A stretch of DNA of 28,373 nt from a virus, in the IMG/VR virus record IMGVR_UViG_3300025120_000398, positions 1 to 28,373 of that record. One strand, given 5' to 3'. The notes beneath the pieces were generated by a model. That model was given only the letters and a program-made list of their open reading frames with translations. It made no database searches and was not told where the DNA came from. The position numbers were made by a program, and so were the translations under genes. How positions within the stretch are numbered: the stretch's first letter is position 1; each line of letters opens with the position of its first letter. Below are positions 16,369 to 22,970 of this stretch, piece after piece.

Positions 16369-16481
16369 AAAAGCACTATAAAACAAAACCTAAGAATATA
16401 ACTAAATTAAAATCCTACTTGGATAAAAAAACTATAAAAAATGACCGACCTAAAAGACACTCTACAAGTAGGGCTAGCTAA
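16365..16481 (+). CDS. Possible 38-residue basic peptide
   Basis: The ATG overlaps the stop of the connector gene (ATGA), the usual coupling in this genome. The product is strongly basic (lysine and arginine rich) without hydrophobic segments. It overlaps the following holin-like gene by 41 bases in another frame. It could be real and coupled, or a chance frame. Confidence 0.35.
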   Translation: MKKHYKTKPKNITKLKSYLDKKTIKNDRPKRHSTSRAS

Positions 16482-16599
16482 TGGCGTAGGTATTGGATTC
16501 AGTATTATTGATTTCAATGAATACCTTACTCTAATTTCGCTAGTATTAGCGATAGGATTTACAATTTATAAGTTTATGAAATTCAACAAGGATGCCTAA
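16441..16599 (+). CDS. Small holin-like membrane protein (52 aa)
   Basis: Encodes 52 residues beginning MTDLKDTLQVGLANGVGIGF, with a single hydrophobic segment (about 28-43, LTLISLVLAIGFTIY) and a positively charged end (KFMKFNKDA). This layout, size and position among virion-end and lysis genes fit a holin or other small membrane protein of Bacteroidota phages. The product probably sits in the host inner membrane and permeabilises it at lysis. The alternative is an unrelated membrane peptide. Confidence 0.6.
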   Translation: MTDLKDTLQVGLANGVGIGFSIIDFNEYLTLISLVLAIGFTIYKFMKFNKDA

Positions 16600-16723
16600 G
16601 AAAAAAAAGCTAAATAGTTTAAACCCAATTTACAAACCAGAAGCCATAAAAGATGATAAAGTGCTTAGGAAGTTTATTAAAGAAGTTAGGGGTGTTAAAA
16701 TATACGCAACCTATTCAATCTAA
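16592..16723 (+). CDS. Possible 43-residue lysine-rich protein overlapping the next gene
   Basis: The ATG overlaps the stop of the holin-like gene by eight bases. The product begins MPKKKKLNSLNPIYKPEAIK and is basic. It overlaps the first 71 bases of the DUF5675 gene, in a different frame. The clean start and consistent charge make it plausible, but no family is recognised. Confidence 0.4.
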   Translation: MPKKKKLNSLNPIYKPEAIKDDKVLRKFIKEVRGVKIYATYSI

Positions 16724-17135
16724 TTTGGATTCTATCAATCTTCTTCTTATTCGAGATACATTTACAAAAGAATCAACCATTGGAGAGCTTTTCTTAAATG
16801 GCGAAAGGATGTGCGATACCTTAGAATTACCATGGAAAGATAATAATAGAAATATATCTTGTATTCCTGAAGGTGTTTACAAGGTCAGATTAAGACTACC
16901 AAGAGAATCAGCTACTAGAGATTACTTGCATCTTTTAATTCAAGATGTGCCAAACAGAAATTTTATACTTTTTCATCATGGAAATTATGCTAGAGATAGC
17001 AAAGGATGCGTATTGTTGGGTATGGGATCTAAACAAGACTTTGTTGGAAACTCTGTTTTAGCAATGGATTTACTTATCAAAGAAATCATAAATTTGGGTG
17101 GAACAAATATTAATTTAATAATCAAAAATAAATAA
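16653..17135 (+). CDS. DUF5675 family protein, possible cell-wall or lysis factor
   Basis: A 160-residue protein whose domain starts around residue 30. Visible family-type motifs are TLELPWKDN (56-64), SCIPEGVYKV (69-78), ILFHHGNYARDSKGCVLLG (105-123) with His108/His109, Asp115 and Cys119 as candidate active-site residues, and a small C-terminal helix. The HHGN..D..GC arrangement is reminiscent of cysteine L,D-transpeptidase-like folds, but the activity of DUF5675 is not established to my knowledge. It lies in the presumed lysis region next to two small membrane proteins. No signal peptide is visible. Confidence 0.65.
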   Translation: MIKCLGSLLKKLGVLKYTQPIQSNLDSINLLLIRDTFTKESTIGELFLNGERMCDTLELPWKDNNRNISCIPEGVYKVRLRLPRESATRDYLHLLIQDVPNRNFILFHHGNYARDSKGCVLLGMGSKQDFVGNSVLAMDLLIKEIINLGGTNINLIIKNK

Positions 17136-17137
17136 TC

Positions 17138-17332
17138 ATGAAAAATTTTTTATCAAAGTATTTAATCGGACAAATGTTTAAGTCTAAAAAGTTCTGGTAT
17201 GCTGTAAGTTCTGTAGTAGTACCTGCGTTAGTTAAATTTTTAGGTGTAGATGTTGAAACTGCTAACAATCTATTTATAGCACTCCTTACTTTATGTGGCG
17301 CACAAGGACTTGCAGACGTTGCTAAAAAATAG
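17138..17332 (+). CDS. Small holin-like membrane protein (64 aa)
   Basis: A 64-residue protein with a basic N-terminus (MKNFLSKYLIGQMFKSKKFW) and one or two hydrophobic stretches (about 21-35 and 44-60). The second resembles an amphipathic or membrane-embedded helix. It is flanked by the DUF5675 gene and the phosphoesterase gene. It is probably a second holin or holin-accessory protein; the presence of two small membrane proteins in one region is consistent with a holin/antiholin pair, though this is not shown. Confidence 0.6.
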   Translation: MKNFLSKYLIGQMFKSKKFWYAVSSVVVPALVKFLGVDVETANNLFIALLTLCGAQGLADVAKK

Positions 17333-18419
17333 TTTGGCACAAGAAGGAAAAAGACTAAGACTGTCCTCTGAAGAAGTTGAGATAATCAATGAGTTCAGAG
17401 GTCAGGACTTAGCAAACATTAATGGCAATACTGCTTTAGATATACACCTTAAAGAAAGAGGAATAGATAAAAGTGATATTGTAAGTGTTAAGCATTGGCA
17501 AAATATGTCTGGCGATTTACGATTCTCTATAGTTACGAAACAGCAATACGGAACGGATCAAAATGATTTGCTTGAAGATATTAAAAGTCTTATAGAAAAA
17601 CATTCTCCAGAATATCCAAAAATTAAAAGAACTCAAGGTGAACATTTATTAGTAATAAACCCTGCTGACATTCATATAGGCAAACTTGCAGTAGCTTTAG
17701 AAACAGGTGATGAATATAATACTGAGATAGCCTACAATAGAGTTTTAGAGGGTGTTACAGGGCTTATAAGCAAAGCTCAAGGGTTTACTATAGATAAGGT
17801 ATTATTTTGCGTAGGGAATGACATTTTACATATTGATAATGTTTACAATACAACTACAGCAGGAACTCCACAAGATGCTGATGGCAAATGGTGGCAACAC
17901 TTTGAAGTTGCTTTAGAACTATATGTTAAATGTGTTGAAATTCTTAGACAGGTAGCACCTGTAGATATTGTACACTCTATGAGTAACCATGACTATCAGA
18001 GTGGATTCCATTTAGCACATTCATTGAAGGCTTGGTTTAGAAAAGCTGATGATGTTACATTTGATATATCAGTAGCACATAGAAAATATTATAAGTATGG
18101 CTTAAACCTTATAGGGCTTGAGCATGGTGATGGTGCTAAAATGGATAAGCTACCAATGTTAATGGCTAATGAAAAACCAAAAGAATGGTCTGAAACAAAA
18201 TACAGATATTGGTATCTACACCATATACACCATAAAGTTAAATATAAATGGTTAGATGCAAAAGATTTTATAGGTGTAACTGTTGAATATATGCGTTCAC
18301 CATCTGGAACTGATAGTTGGCATAATAGAAAAGGATTCACAGGAGTGCAAAAAGCAGTAGAAGGATTTATACATTCAAAAGAATCTGGACAAATAGCTAG
18401 GCTAGTACATTATTTTTAA
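17295..18419 (+). CDS. Calcineurin-like metallophosphoesterase
   Basis: A 374-residue protein with the ordered metal-binding signatures of the calcineurin-like phosphoesterase superfamily: PADIHIG (D125, H127), VGNDILHIDN (N175, D176, H179), SNHD (N231, H232, D233), LEHGDG (H277) and LHHIHH (H309-H312). Its relatives include SbcD/Mre11-type nucleases and phosphatases. An N-terminal segment (about 20-40) looks helix-turn-helix-like. There is no early ATG. Starts are GTG 17295 (inside the preceding gene) or TTG 17334 (just after it); the TTG is attractive because it avoids the overlap. Substrate is unknown. Confidence 0.75.
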   Translation: MAHKDLQTLLKNSLAQEGKRLRLSSEEVEIINEFRGQDLANINGNTALDIHLKERGIDKSDIVSVKHWQNMSGDLRFSIVTKQQYGTDQNDLLEDIKSLIEKHSPEYPKIKRTQGEHLLVINPADIHIGKLAVALETGDEYNTEIAYNRVLEGVTGLISKAQGFTIDKVLFCVGNDILHIDNVYNTTTAGTPQDADGKWWQHFEVALELYVKCVEILRQVAPVDIVHSMSNHDYQSGFHLAHSLKAWFRKADDVTFDISVAHRKYYKYGLNLIGLEHGDGAKMDKLPMLMANEKPKEWSETKYRYWYLHHIHHKVKYKWLDAKDFIGVTVEYMRSPSGTDSWHNRKGFTGVQKAVEGFIHSKESGQIARLVHYF

Positions 18420-18496
18420 TGGATAAAAACCCAACAGTCAAAGTCTTTGTAATTTATATGCTTATTATCTTAGTAGTAATATTGCTTAATTTATAG
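18419..18496 (+). CDS. Possible 25-residue single-membrane-segment peptide
   Basis: The ATG overlaps the phosphoesterase stop (TAATG), the coupling seen across this genome. After MDKNPTVKV comes a continuous hydrophobic stretch (FVIYMLIILVVILLNL) ending the protein. It would be a tiny tail-anchored membrane peptide, possibly a lysis accessory. Low size limits certainty. Confidence 0.45.
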   Translation: MDKNPTVKVFVIYMLIILVVILLNL

Positions 18497-18669
18497 CACC
18501 CTTTAGCCTTTTAAGGCACTTTCACATCTTTTTAATAGTAATATACTAGACAAGCTATAAAGTTTGTCCTAGATACAAATACATAAATTGTTAATAACTC
18601 TTATAATAACTTTGTTGAAAACTAATTTATATTTATATCTTTGCCATAAGTTTAATTAAAGAAATATAT
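18497..18669 (+). other. Longest non-coding region: hairpins and early promoter
   Basis: This 173-base gap separates the late genes from the early genes. It has a small GCCTT/AAGGC hairpin just after 18500 followed by T-rich sequence, which is perhaps a weak terminator. A GACAAGC...GTTTGTC stem of 7 bp (including one G-T) sits near 18553-18572. The host-type promoter follows. It is the most likely place for a replication origin or control region, but no iterons are obvious. Confidence 0.5.
18611..18643 (+). promoter_or_regulatory. Early promoter of Bacteroidota type (TTTG-N21-TATCTTTG)
   Basis: TTTG at 18611-18614 and TATCTTTG at 18636-18643 are 21 bases apart. The pair matches the Bacteroidota housekeeping promoter consensus (TTTG near -33 and TAnnTTTG near -7). 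It lies 27 bases before the first early ATG. It is expected to be read by the host primary sigma factor right after infection. Confidence 0.8.
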
Positions 18670-18921
18670 ATGAAAACAAACTTTAAAATGTTAGAAGCTA
18701 CAAATAAGCAAGAAGCTATTATATCAATTGTTGATGTACTTACTAACCGACCACTATGGATAAACAAATGCACAAGCGACTTATTTGCAGTTATGGACAC
18801 GCTTTCAGTAAAAACTGCAGAAGTGCTACTTTATCAAATTAGATTTGAGCAAGTTAAGAATTTATTTATTGAATTAAAAAAAGAGTATTATAATTCAATT
18901 GACTGGGGTTCTAAATTTTAA
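18670..18921 (+). CDS. Early protein of unknown function (83 aa)
   Basis: First gene behind the host-type promoter, so likely made immediately after infection. The 83-residue product is helical and charged and has no membrane segment, cysteine cluster or known motif. First genes of phage early operons often encode host-takeover factors, but nothing in this sequence proves that. The start is a standard ATG behind an A/T-rich leader. Confidence 0.65.
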   Translation: MKTNFKMLEATNKQEAIISIVDVLTNRPLWINKCTSDLFAVMDTLSVKTAEVLLYQIRFEQVKNLFIELKKEYYNSIDWGSKF

Positions 18922-18925
18922 TAAT

Positions 18926-19267
18926 ATGAAAACTGAATTAAAATGTGAAGACTACTACTTTTATCCTAATGGAGAATATAAATCATTTTCTAAATGGGAT
19001 AGTCAACTTTATTGTTTCGATAATGACTGCAATCAAATCAGTACAGCGGTTCGGATATTCGGTACTCAAAAACAAATAGATGCAGCCTTTCAAGATATAT
19101 GCACTTTAACAAAGCAGAACCTTGATGAATGTTATACTTATGAAATTGAAAAAAAAGGTTCGTTTCATTACAATAAAGAACACAATAAAATAATTGCTAA
19201 AAAGCTTGAGCAATACAAAGAAGCATATAAAATAAATAAAAAAGCTTTAATCTTAAATTTGAAATAA
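18926..19267 (+). CDS. Early protein of unknown function (113 aa)
   Basis: I use ATG 18926 rather than the upstream TTG at 18899, which would overlap the previous gene. The product starts MKTELKCEDYYFYPNGEYK, has mixed alpha/beta character and a basic C-terminus, with cysteines spread and not in a zinc pattern. It overlaps the zinc-ribbon gene by one base (TAATG). Function unknown; an early host-interaction role is possible by position alone. Confidence 0.6.
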   Translation: MKTELKCEDYYFYPNGEYKSFSKWDSQLYCFDNDCNQISTAVRIFGTQKQIDAAFQDICTLTKQNLDECYTYEIEKKGSFHYNKEHNKIIAKKLEQYKEAYKINKKALILNLK

Positions 19268-19440
19268 TGTTAAAAGTAAACAGATACACAAGAGCAAGTA
19301 AGTATGATGGGAAAGCAATATATTGTCCTAAATGTAATGCTTCTAATAAAGTATATCACTTTTGTTGGTCAGCAATTACTTGTGGGGGGTGCAAAGAAAT
19401 GATAGATAAAACAGATTGGAATTTAAAAAAAACTAACTAA
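19267..19440 (+). CDS. Small zinc-ribbon protein (57 aa)
   Basis: Coupled to the previous gene by TAATG. The 57-residue product has CPKC at 20-23 and, after an aromatic spacer (VYHFCWSAIT), CGGC at 39-42. Two C-x2-C knuckles make a classic treble-clef or zinc-ribbon scaffold. It probably binds nucleic acid or protein, a common type among small early phage proteins. Confidence 0.7.
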   Translation: MLKVNRYTRASKYDGKAIYCPKCNASNKVYHFCWSAITCGGCKEMIDKTDWNLKKTN

Positions 19441-19499
19441 CTATATAAAGTTAAAATAATTTTATATTTTTAACAAAACTATTAACTAAATTATTAAAT
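19441..19499 (+). promoter_or_regulatory. A/T-rich leader of the recombination/replication genes (possible promoter)
   Basis: A 59-base gap with a very A/T-rich TTATATTTTTAAC segment but no clean TAnnTTTG or TTTG match. It may carry a weak promoter or only an A-rich translation leader. Confidence 0.25.
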
Positions 19500-20090
19500 A
19501 TGAAAACAATTAACATTCACGGAAAACAGTATGTAGAAGTAAAAGAAAGGATTAAGCACTTCAGGGAGCATTTTAAAGATTGGTCTTTAACTTCAGATCT
19601 TTTAGAATTAACAGACGAAAGGTGTGTCATTAAAGCAACAATATCAAATGAGCAAGATAGAGTTCTTGCTTCAGGAATTGCTTATGAAACTAAAGGAAGT
19701 TCTTATATTAATAAGACATCTTTTGTTGAGAATTGCGAAACTTCAGCTTGGGGTAGAGCTTTAGGAAATCTAGGAATAGGAGTAGAAACTTCTATTGCAA
19801 GTGCTGAAGAAATACAATACGCTAAGGCACAAGATAAACCTAAAAAACTATCTAAAAGCAAATTAGATGATGGTCAGTTACAGGCTATGATAGTTGCTAT
19901 TGGTGAAGGTAAACAAGAAACAGTAAAAGAAAGGCTGCCAAAATATAAGCTAACAAAGAAACAGCAGAAAACAATAGATGACCTTTTATCTGCTGATAAA
20001 AAAGAAGAAGAATTTAACGGAGTCTCAGGAATTATAGATGAATTAAATTCAATAGAAGTACCAACAGATTTTAAAAAGAGTAATAATTAA
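19500..20090 (+). CDS. Rad52/ERF-like single-strand annealing protein (putative)
   Basis: A 196-residue protein. Residues 69-110 carry INKTSFVENCETSAWGRALG and LGIGVETSIASAEEIQYA. This is the pattern (V-N-x-T-S-x-x-E-N-x-E-T-S-A-x-G-R-A-L, then S-A-E-E) found in phage ERF/Rad52-type annealing proteins and relatives. The N-terminal part (1-65) is a beta-rich domain, and the C-terminal third is charged and helical, likely a protein- or DNA-contact tail. It is followed by an SSB-like gene, and recombinase/SSB pairs are common. The family call is from motif memory, not a search. Confidence 0.55.
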   Translation: MKTINIHGKQYVEVKERIKHFREHFKDWSLTSDLLELTDERCVIKATISNEQDRVLASGIAYETKGSSYINKTSFVENCETSAWGRALGNLGIGVETSIASAEEIQYAKAQDKPKKLSKSKLDDGQLQAMIVAIGEGKQETVKERLPKYKLTKKQQKTIDDLLSADKKEEEFNGVSGIIDELNSIEVPTDFKKSNN

Positions 20091-20104
20091 ATAAATAAAT
20101 AAAA

Positions 20105-20419
20105 ATGAAAATTACAGGAAAATTAGTACAGAAATTAGAAAGAGAAACAGGAACAAGTAAATCTGGTAAATCTTGGGAGAAACAATCAATACTTGTAGAA
20201 CAACTAGGAACTGACTACAACAAGGAAGTAGTTATAAGTTTCTTTGGTGATAAGATTAAAAACCTTAGAGATATTGAAGAAGGCTCAGATGTTAGTGTTT
20301 CAATCAACTTATCATCAAGAGAATTTAAAGGAAAATATTATCACAATATTCAGGGGTGGTTTGTTGCAAAGCTAGGTGAAGAAACAGTAGCACCTACTAA
20401 TGATGATATGCCATTCTAA
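20105..20419 (+). CDS. Single-stranded DNA-binding protein (DUF3127-like, OB fold)
   Basis: A 104-residue protein with an OB-fold-like strand pattern (MKITGKLVQKLERETG, EVVISFFGDK, VSVSINLSSREF, YYHNIQGW). It ends in NDDMPF, the acidic hydrophobic tip typical of SSB proteins, which docks partner enzymes. It resembles DUF3127 of Bacteroidota phages. It sits between the annealing protein and the DnaA-like gene, and its stop overlaps the next ATG. It likely coats single-stranded DNA during replication and recombination. Confidence 0.75.
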   Translation: MKITGKLVQKLERETGTSKSGKSWEKQSILVEQLGTDYNKEVVISFFGDKIKNLRDIEEGSDVSVSINLSSREFKGKYYHNIQGWFVAKLGEETVAPTNDDMPF

Positions 20420-20925
20420 TGACTACAGAAGATAATTTTATAAGTATTTGCAATCTTACTACAAGTGTATTGGGATTGCCTAAAGGTTCACTATCTACAA
20501 AAAGCAGAAAAACAGAGTTGCAAATACCTAGAATGGTAGCTAGTATGATAGGAAGAATAGAAGAGCATATTACACATACTGTTATAGCTAAAGTTCTTAA
20601 TAGACATAGGGCTTCAATATACCATTATGCAAAATGTCATCAGAGCAATTATAGTTGGGAAAAATATCGAGATACTTTTAATAAAGTTTATATGGCATAC
20701 AAACAAATTGAAGAAAGTAAAAAAATATTTTTTGACAAATATTATATGAAGAATTATTTGCTTAAAAATGGAGTAAAAGAAAATGCTAAGAATGAAGTAA
20801 ACATTATGCTAAAGTCAGGTAGAATTGGTGTTATTATAAAAACTTCTTACATGGATTTCTCTAATCAATTAGAAAATATTAAGTTTGCACTACGAGATTA
20901 TAAATATCAAATGGAAATTTTATGA
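20419..20925 (+). CDS. DnaA domain IV-like DNA-binding protein
   Basis: A 168-residue protein. Residues about 28-75 (KSRKTELQIPRMVASMIGRI, then a helix-turn-helix ending NRHRASIYHYAK) resemble domain IV of bacterial DnaA, which recognises origin boxes through the GGRDHSTVxHA signature. Here that signature is altered to NRHRASIYHY. There is no ATPase part. The rest is a charged helical region. It lies directly upstream of a replisome-organizer-like gene, so it may bind the phage origin and recruit replication proteins, or act as a DnaA mimic. Confidence 0.65.
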   Translation: MTTEDNFISICNLTTSVLGLPKGSLSTKSRKTELQIPRMVASMIGRIEEHITHTVIAKVLNRHRASIYHYAKCHQSNYSWEKYRDTFNKVYMAYKQIEESKKIFFDKYYMKNYLLKNGVKENAKNEVNIMLKSGRIGVIIKTSYMDFSNQLENIKFALRDYKYQMEIL

Positions 20926-21554
20926 CAAAGCCAAGCTATTATGCTATTATTCCTGCTGAAGTAAGATATAACAAAAACTTAACACCTAATGCTAAACTTC
21001 TTTATGCAGAAATAACGGCACTATGTAATATGAATGGTAAATGTACAGCTTCTACTCAATACTTCTGTAGTCTATATGAAGTCAGTAGGTCTTCAGTTCA
21101 AAACTGGCTTAAATTATTAGAAGATAATAAGTTTATAATTAGAGATGTAAAATATAAACAAGGTAGTAGAGAAATTGAGTCAAGGCATATTAAATTAGTG
21201 GACAAACCTAAGCTAAAAATATCTACAGATAATACTAATACTAAAGTATATACTAATAATAATCTTACAGATAGTAATAGTAAGGCTCTCTTTAAAAAAC
21301 CAACATTAGATGAAGTTAAAAATTATTGTATCTTACGAAAAAATAATATAGATGCAGAATCATTTATTAGTTTCTATGAATCTAAAGGTTGGATGATAGG
21401 GAAAAATAAAATGAAAAATTGGAAACAAGCAATTGTGACTTGGGAAAATAGAGAAAAGAAGAAACCAAAAATACAAACTATGAGTAAGATACATCAACAT
21501 TTACAAAAGAATTTAAACGTAAAAGAAAAATTAAAACAACAATTTAAAAAATGA
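20922..21554 (+). CDS. Winged-helix replisome-organizer-like protein
   Basis: A 210-residue protein. The N-terminal 90 residues form a helix-turn-helix of the replication-initiator type (YAIIPAEVRYNKNLTPNAKL, then CSLYEVSRSSVQNWLKLLED). A short polar linker follows, then a C-terminal module (about 127-175) with PTLDEVKNYC and SFYESKGWMIGKNKMKNWKQ, similar to the C-terminal part of phage replication proteins. It likely binds the phage origin and works with the DnaA-like protein. Overlaps both neighbours by four bases (ATGA), indicating tight coupling. Confidence 0.7.
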   Translation: MTKPSYYAIIPAEVRYNKNLTPNAKLLYAEITALCNMNGKCTASTQYFCSLYEVSRSSVQNWLKLLEDNKFIIRDVKYKQGSREIESRHIKLVDKPKLKISTDNTNTKVYTNNNLTDSNSKALFKKPTLDEVKNYCILRKNNIDAESFISFYESKGWMIGKNKMKNWKQAIVTWENREKKKPKIQTMSKIHQHLQKNLNVKEKLKQQFKK

Positions 21555-21919
21555 GACCTATAAAAACAATGTCAAAACAAGATCTGATATTATGCTCAGT
21601 AGATTTAGTAAGTAAAACTTATGTAGAATTAGGACAAAATAATGTAGAAGAAGAAACTATCGAGCAAATGTCAAAAAGTCTAGCTAGTGATTTATTTAGG
21701 ATGTACAAAAATTTTTACTTTGAAGATGCAGAAAAAGCTTTTAATTTAGGAGTAAGAAGCCCTATGAAAAGTGATTTTGTACATTTAACTATACCTCTAT
21801 ATATAAAATGGCTAAGACAGCATATAGATTTAATTTGGGATGCAAGATCAAGAGTAGATAAAGGAGAAGATCCACGACAAGTGCCTAATTATAGACCAGA
21901 ACCAAAACTATTAAAATGA
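21551..21919 (+). CDS. Replication-associated protein of unknown function (122 aa)
   Basis: A 122-residue, mostly helical protein coupled to the replisome-organizer gene by an ATGA overlap. It has an N-terminal region of mixed charge and a C-terminal conserved-looking segment with YIKWLRQHIDLIWDARSRVD. No ATPase motif is seen, so I cannot call it a helicase loader, although position fits a helper of the replication protein. Function unknown. Confidence 0.55.
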   Translation: MRPIKTMSKQDLILCSVDLVSKTYVELGQNNVEEETIEQMSKSLASDLFRMYKNFYFEDAEKAFNLGVRSPMKSDFVHLTIPLYIKWLRQHIDLIWDARSRVDKGEDPRQVPNYRPEPKLLK

Positions 21920-22005
21920 AGATACTAACAGCAATTTGGTTATTAATAATAATAGCCTGTATTTTAGAAGGAATATTTTGTACTAAATTTGAAGAAGAAT
22001 TATGA
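21916..22005 (+). CDS. Possible 29-residue membrane peptide
   Basis: The ATG overlaps the preceding stop (ATGA). The product begins MKILTAIWLLIIIACILEG, a strong hydrophobic segment, followed by an acidic tail. The shape fits a tiny membrane-anchored peptide, or a lipoprotein-like leader, but the cysteine is not in a canonical lipobox. Confidence 0.45.
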   Translation: MKILTAIWLLIIIACILEGIFCTKFEEEL

Positions 22006-22166
22006 AACTATATAACCCAGATAAATGTAACTCCTTTGAAATGATGTTTGGATTTCTACAGCCTTCACCATATAAAATTTCAAATCGTTATATAGATAAA
22101 AGAACCAAAAAATACAATAATCAAAGAAAATATGAAAACAAGAGAAACGTCAATAGCGTGTTATAA
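22002..22166 (+). CDS. Possible 54-residue basic protein
   Basis: The start overlaps the previous stop (ATGA) and the end overlaps the next gene by 35 bases. The product begins MKLYNPDKCNSFEMMFGF and ends in a lysine/asparagine-rich tail. Charge suggests nucleic acid binding, but no family is recognised. Confidence 0.45.
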   Translation: MKLYNPDKCNSFEMMFGFLQPSPYKISNRYIDKRTKKYNNQRKYENKRNVNSVL

Positions 22167-22545
22167 TAAAATTAAAGAAGATGGTTTATTATCTACAAGA
22201 AGATTAGAAGTATATGAAGCAATATTAAAAAATGCACCTTGCACAACTAATGAAGCATTAAAAGATGTTTATTCAGGTTCTCATGGTGTAGGGTCAAGGA
22301 CAACTGAATTAAGAGATGTCGGAGTTATTTATGAAAAAGATGTAAGACCATGTAGAGTTACAGGAAGAAACGTAATAGAATGGGATTTAACAGATAAGTT
22401 ACCTATAACTTTAAAAAATAATATTAAAACAAAAAAACAAAGAACTGATAATGCTTTAAATTCCTTGCGTGAATTATATAAAAATAAAAATACTTGTACT
22501 AATATTGATTGGCAAAGAGTAGCTGATTTGATTAAGAGTATATGA
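22132..22545 (+). CDS. Winged-helix DNA-binding protein (putative)
   Basis: A 137-residue protein. Residues about 21-85 look like a winged helix: TRRLEVYEAILKNAPCTTNE, then HGVGSRTTELRDVGVIYEKD as recognition helix and turn, then a wing with CRVTGRNVIEWDLT. The rest is a basic helical tail. It resembles small phage transcription or replication regulators. Because it sits in the early operon, it could control the switch to middle/late expression; this is inference. The stop overlaps the NinG start (ATGA). Confidence 0.65.
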   Translation: MKTRETSIACYNKIKEDGLLSTRRLEVYEAILKNAPCTTNEALKDVYSGSHGVGSRTTELRDVGVIYEKDVRPCRVTGRNVIEWDLTDKLPITLKNNIKTKKQRTDNALNSLRELYKNKNTCTNIDWQRVADLIKSI

Positions 22546-22949
22546 AGAAAACAATTAGTAAATTAAAAAAAGAATTAGATAAGTATTTTAGTCTTTTTAT
22601 TAGACTTAGAGATTCTAATGAATTTGGAATGGTACAATGTTTCACTTCTGGCAGGGTTTACCATTATAAAAGCATCCATGCAGGGCATTTTATGTCAAGA
22701 AAAAGATTATCGACACGGTGGTGTGAATGGAATGTACAACCACAGTCAGCCGCAGATAATTTATTTGGTCAAGGGGAACAATATAAATTTGCTTTAAATT
22801 TAGATGCTAAATATGGTGAAGGTGTAGCTGAAGAATTACAAATAAAATCACGACAAACTTTAAAAATGACTAGAGTTGATTATGAAGATAAAATCAGTTA
22901 TTACAAAGCCCTTGTTGAAAAGTTAAAAAAAGATAAAGGAATTGAGTAA
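22542..22949 (+). CDS. ninG: NinG/Rap-like Holliday junction endonuclease
   Basis: A 135-residue protein. It carries the NinG signature: VQCFTSGRVYHYKSIHAGHF (31-50) with H46 and H49, then MSRKRLSTRWCEWNVQPQ. Lambda NinG (Rap) resolves recombination junctions. The family usually has a C-x2-C pair at the first knuckle; here C33 is followed by serine at position 36, so one ligand is missing, while other cysteines (C61) are present. It is coupled to the winged-helix gene and fits the recombination set with the NinB-like and annealing proteins. Confidence 0.8.
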   Translation: MKKTISKLKKELDKYFSLFIRLRDSNEFGMVQCFTSGRVYHYKSIHAGHFMSRKRLSTRWCEWNVQPQSAADNLFGQGEQYKFALNLDAKYGEGVAEELQIKSRQTLKMTRVDYEDKISYYKALVEKLKKDKGIE

Positions 22950-22970
22950 CCTTTTGTTATAGCTTTGCGT

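Noticed and set aside
18899-18925. Upstream TTG start for the 113-residue early protein
   Set aside because: It would overlap the preceding gene by 23 bases, while ATG 18926 is well placed just after the preceding stop.
22960-22967. TAGCTTTG as a promoter -7 box for the 22971 gene
   Set aside because: It ends three bases before the ATG, and the nearest TTG upstream is only 15 bases away. The leader would be too short and the spacing is wrong.
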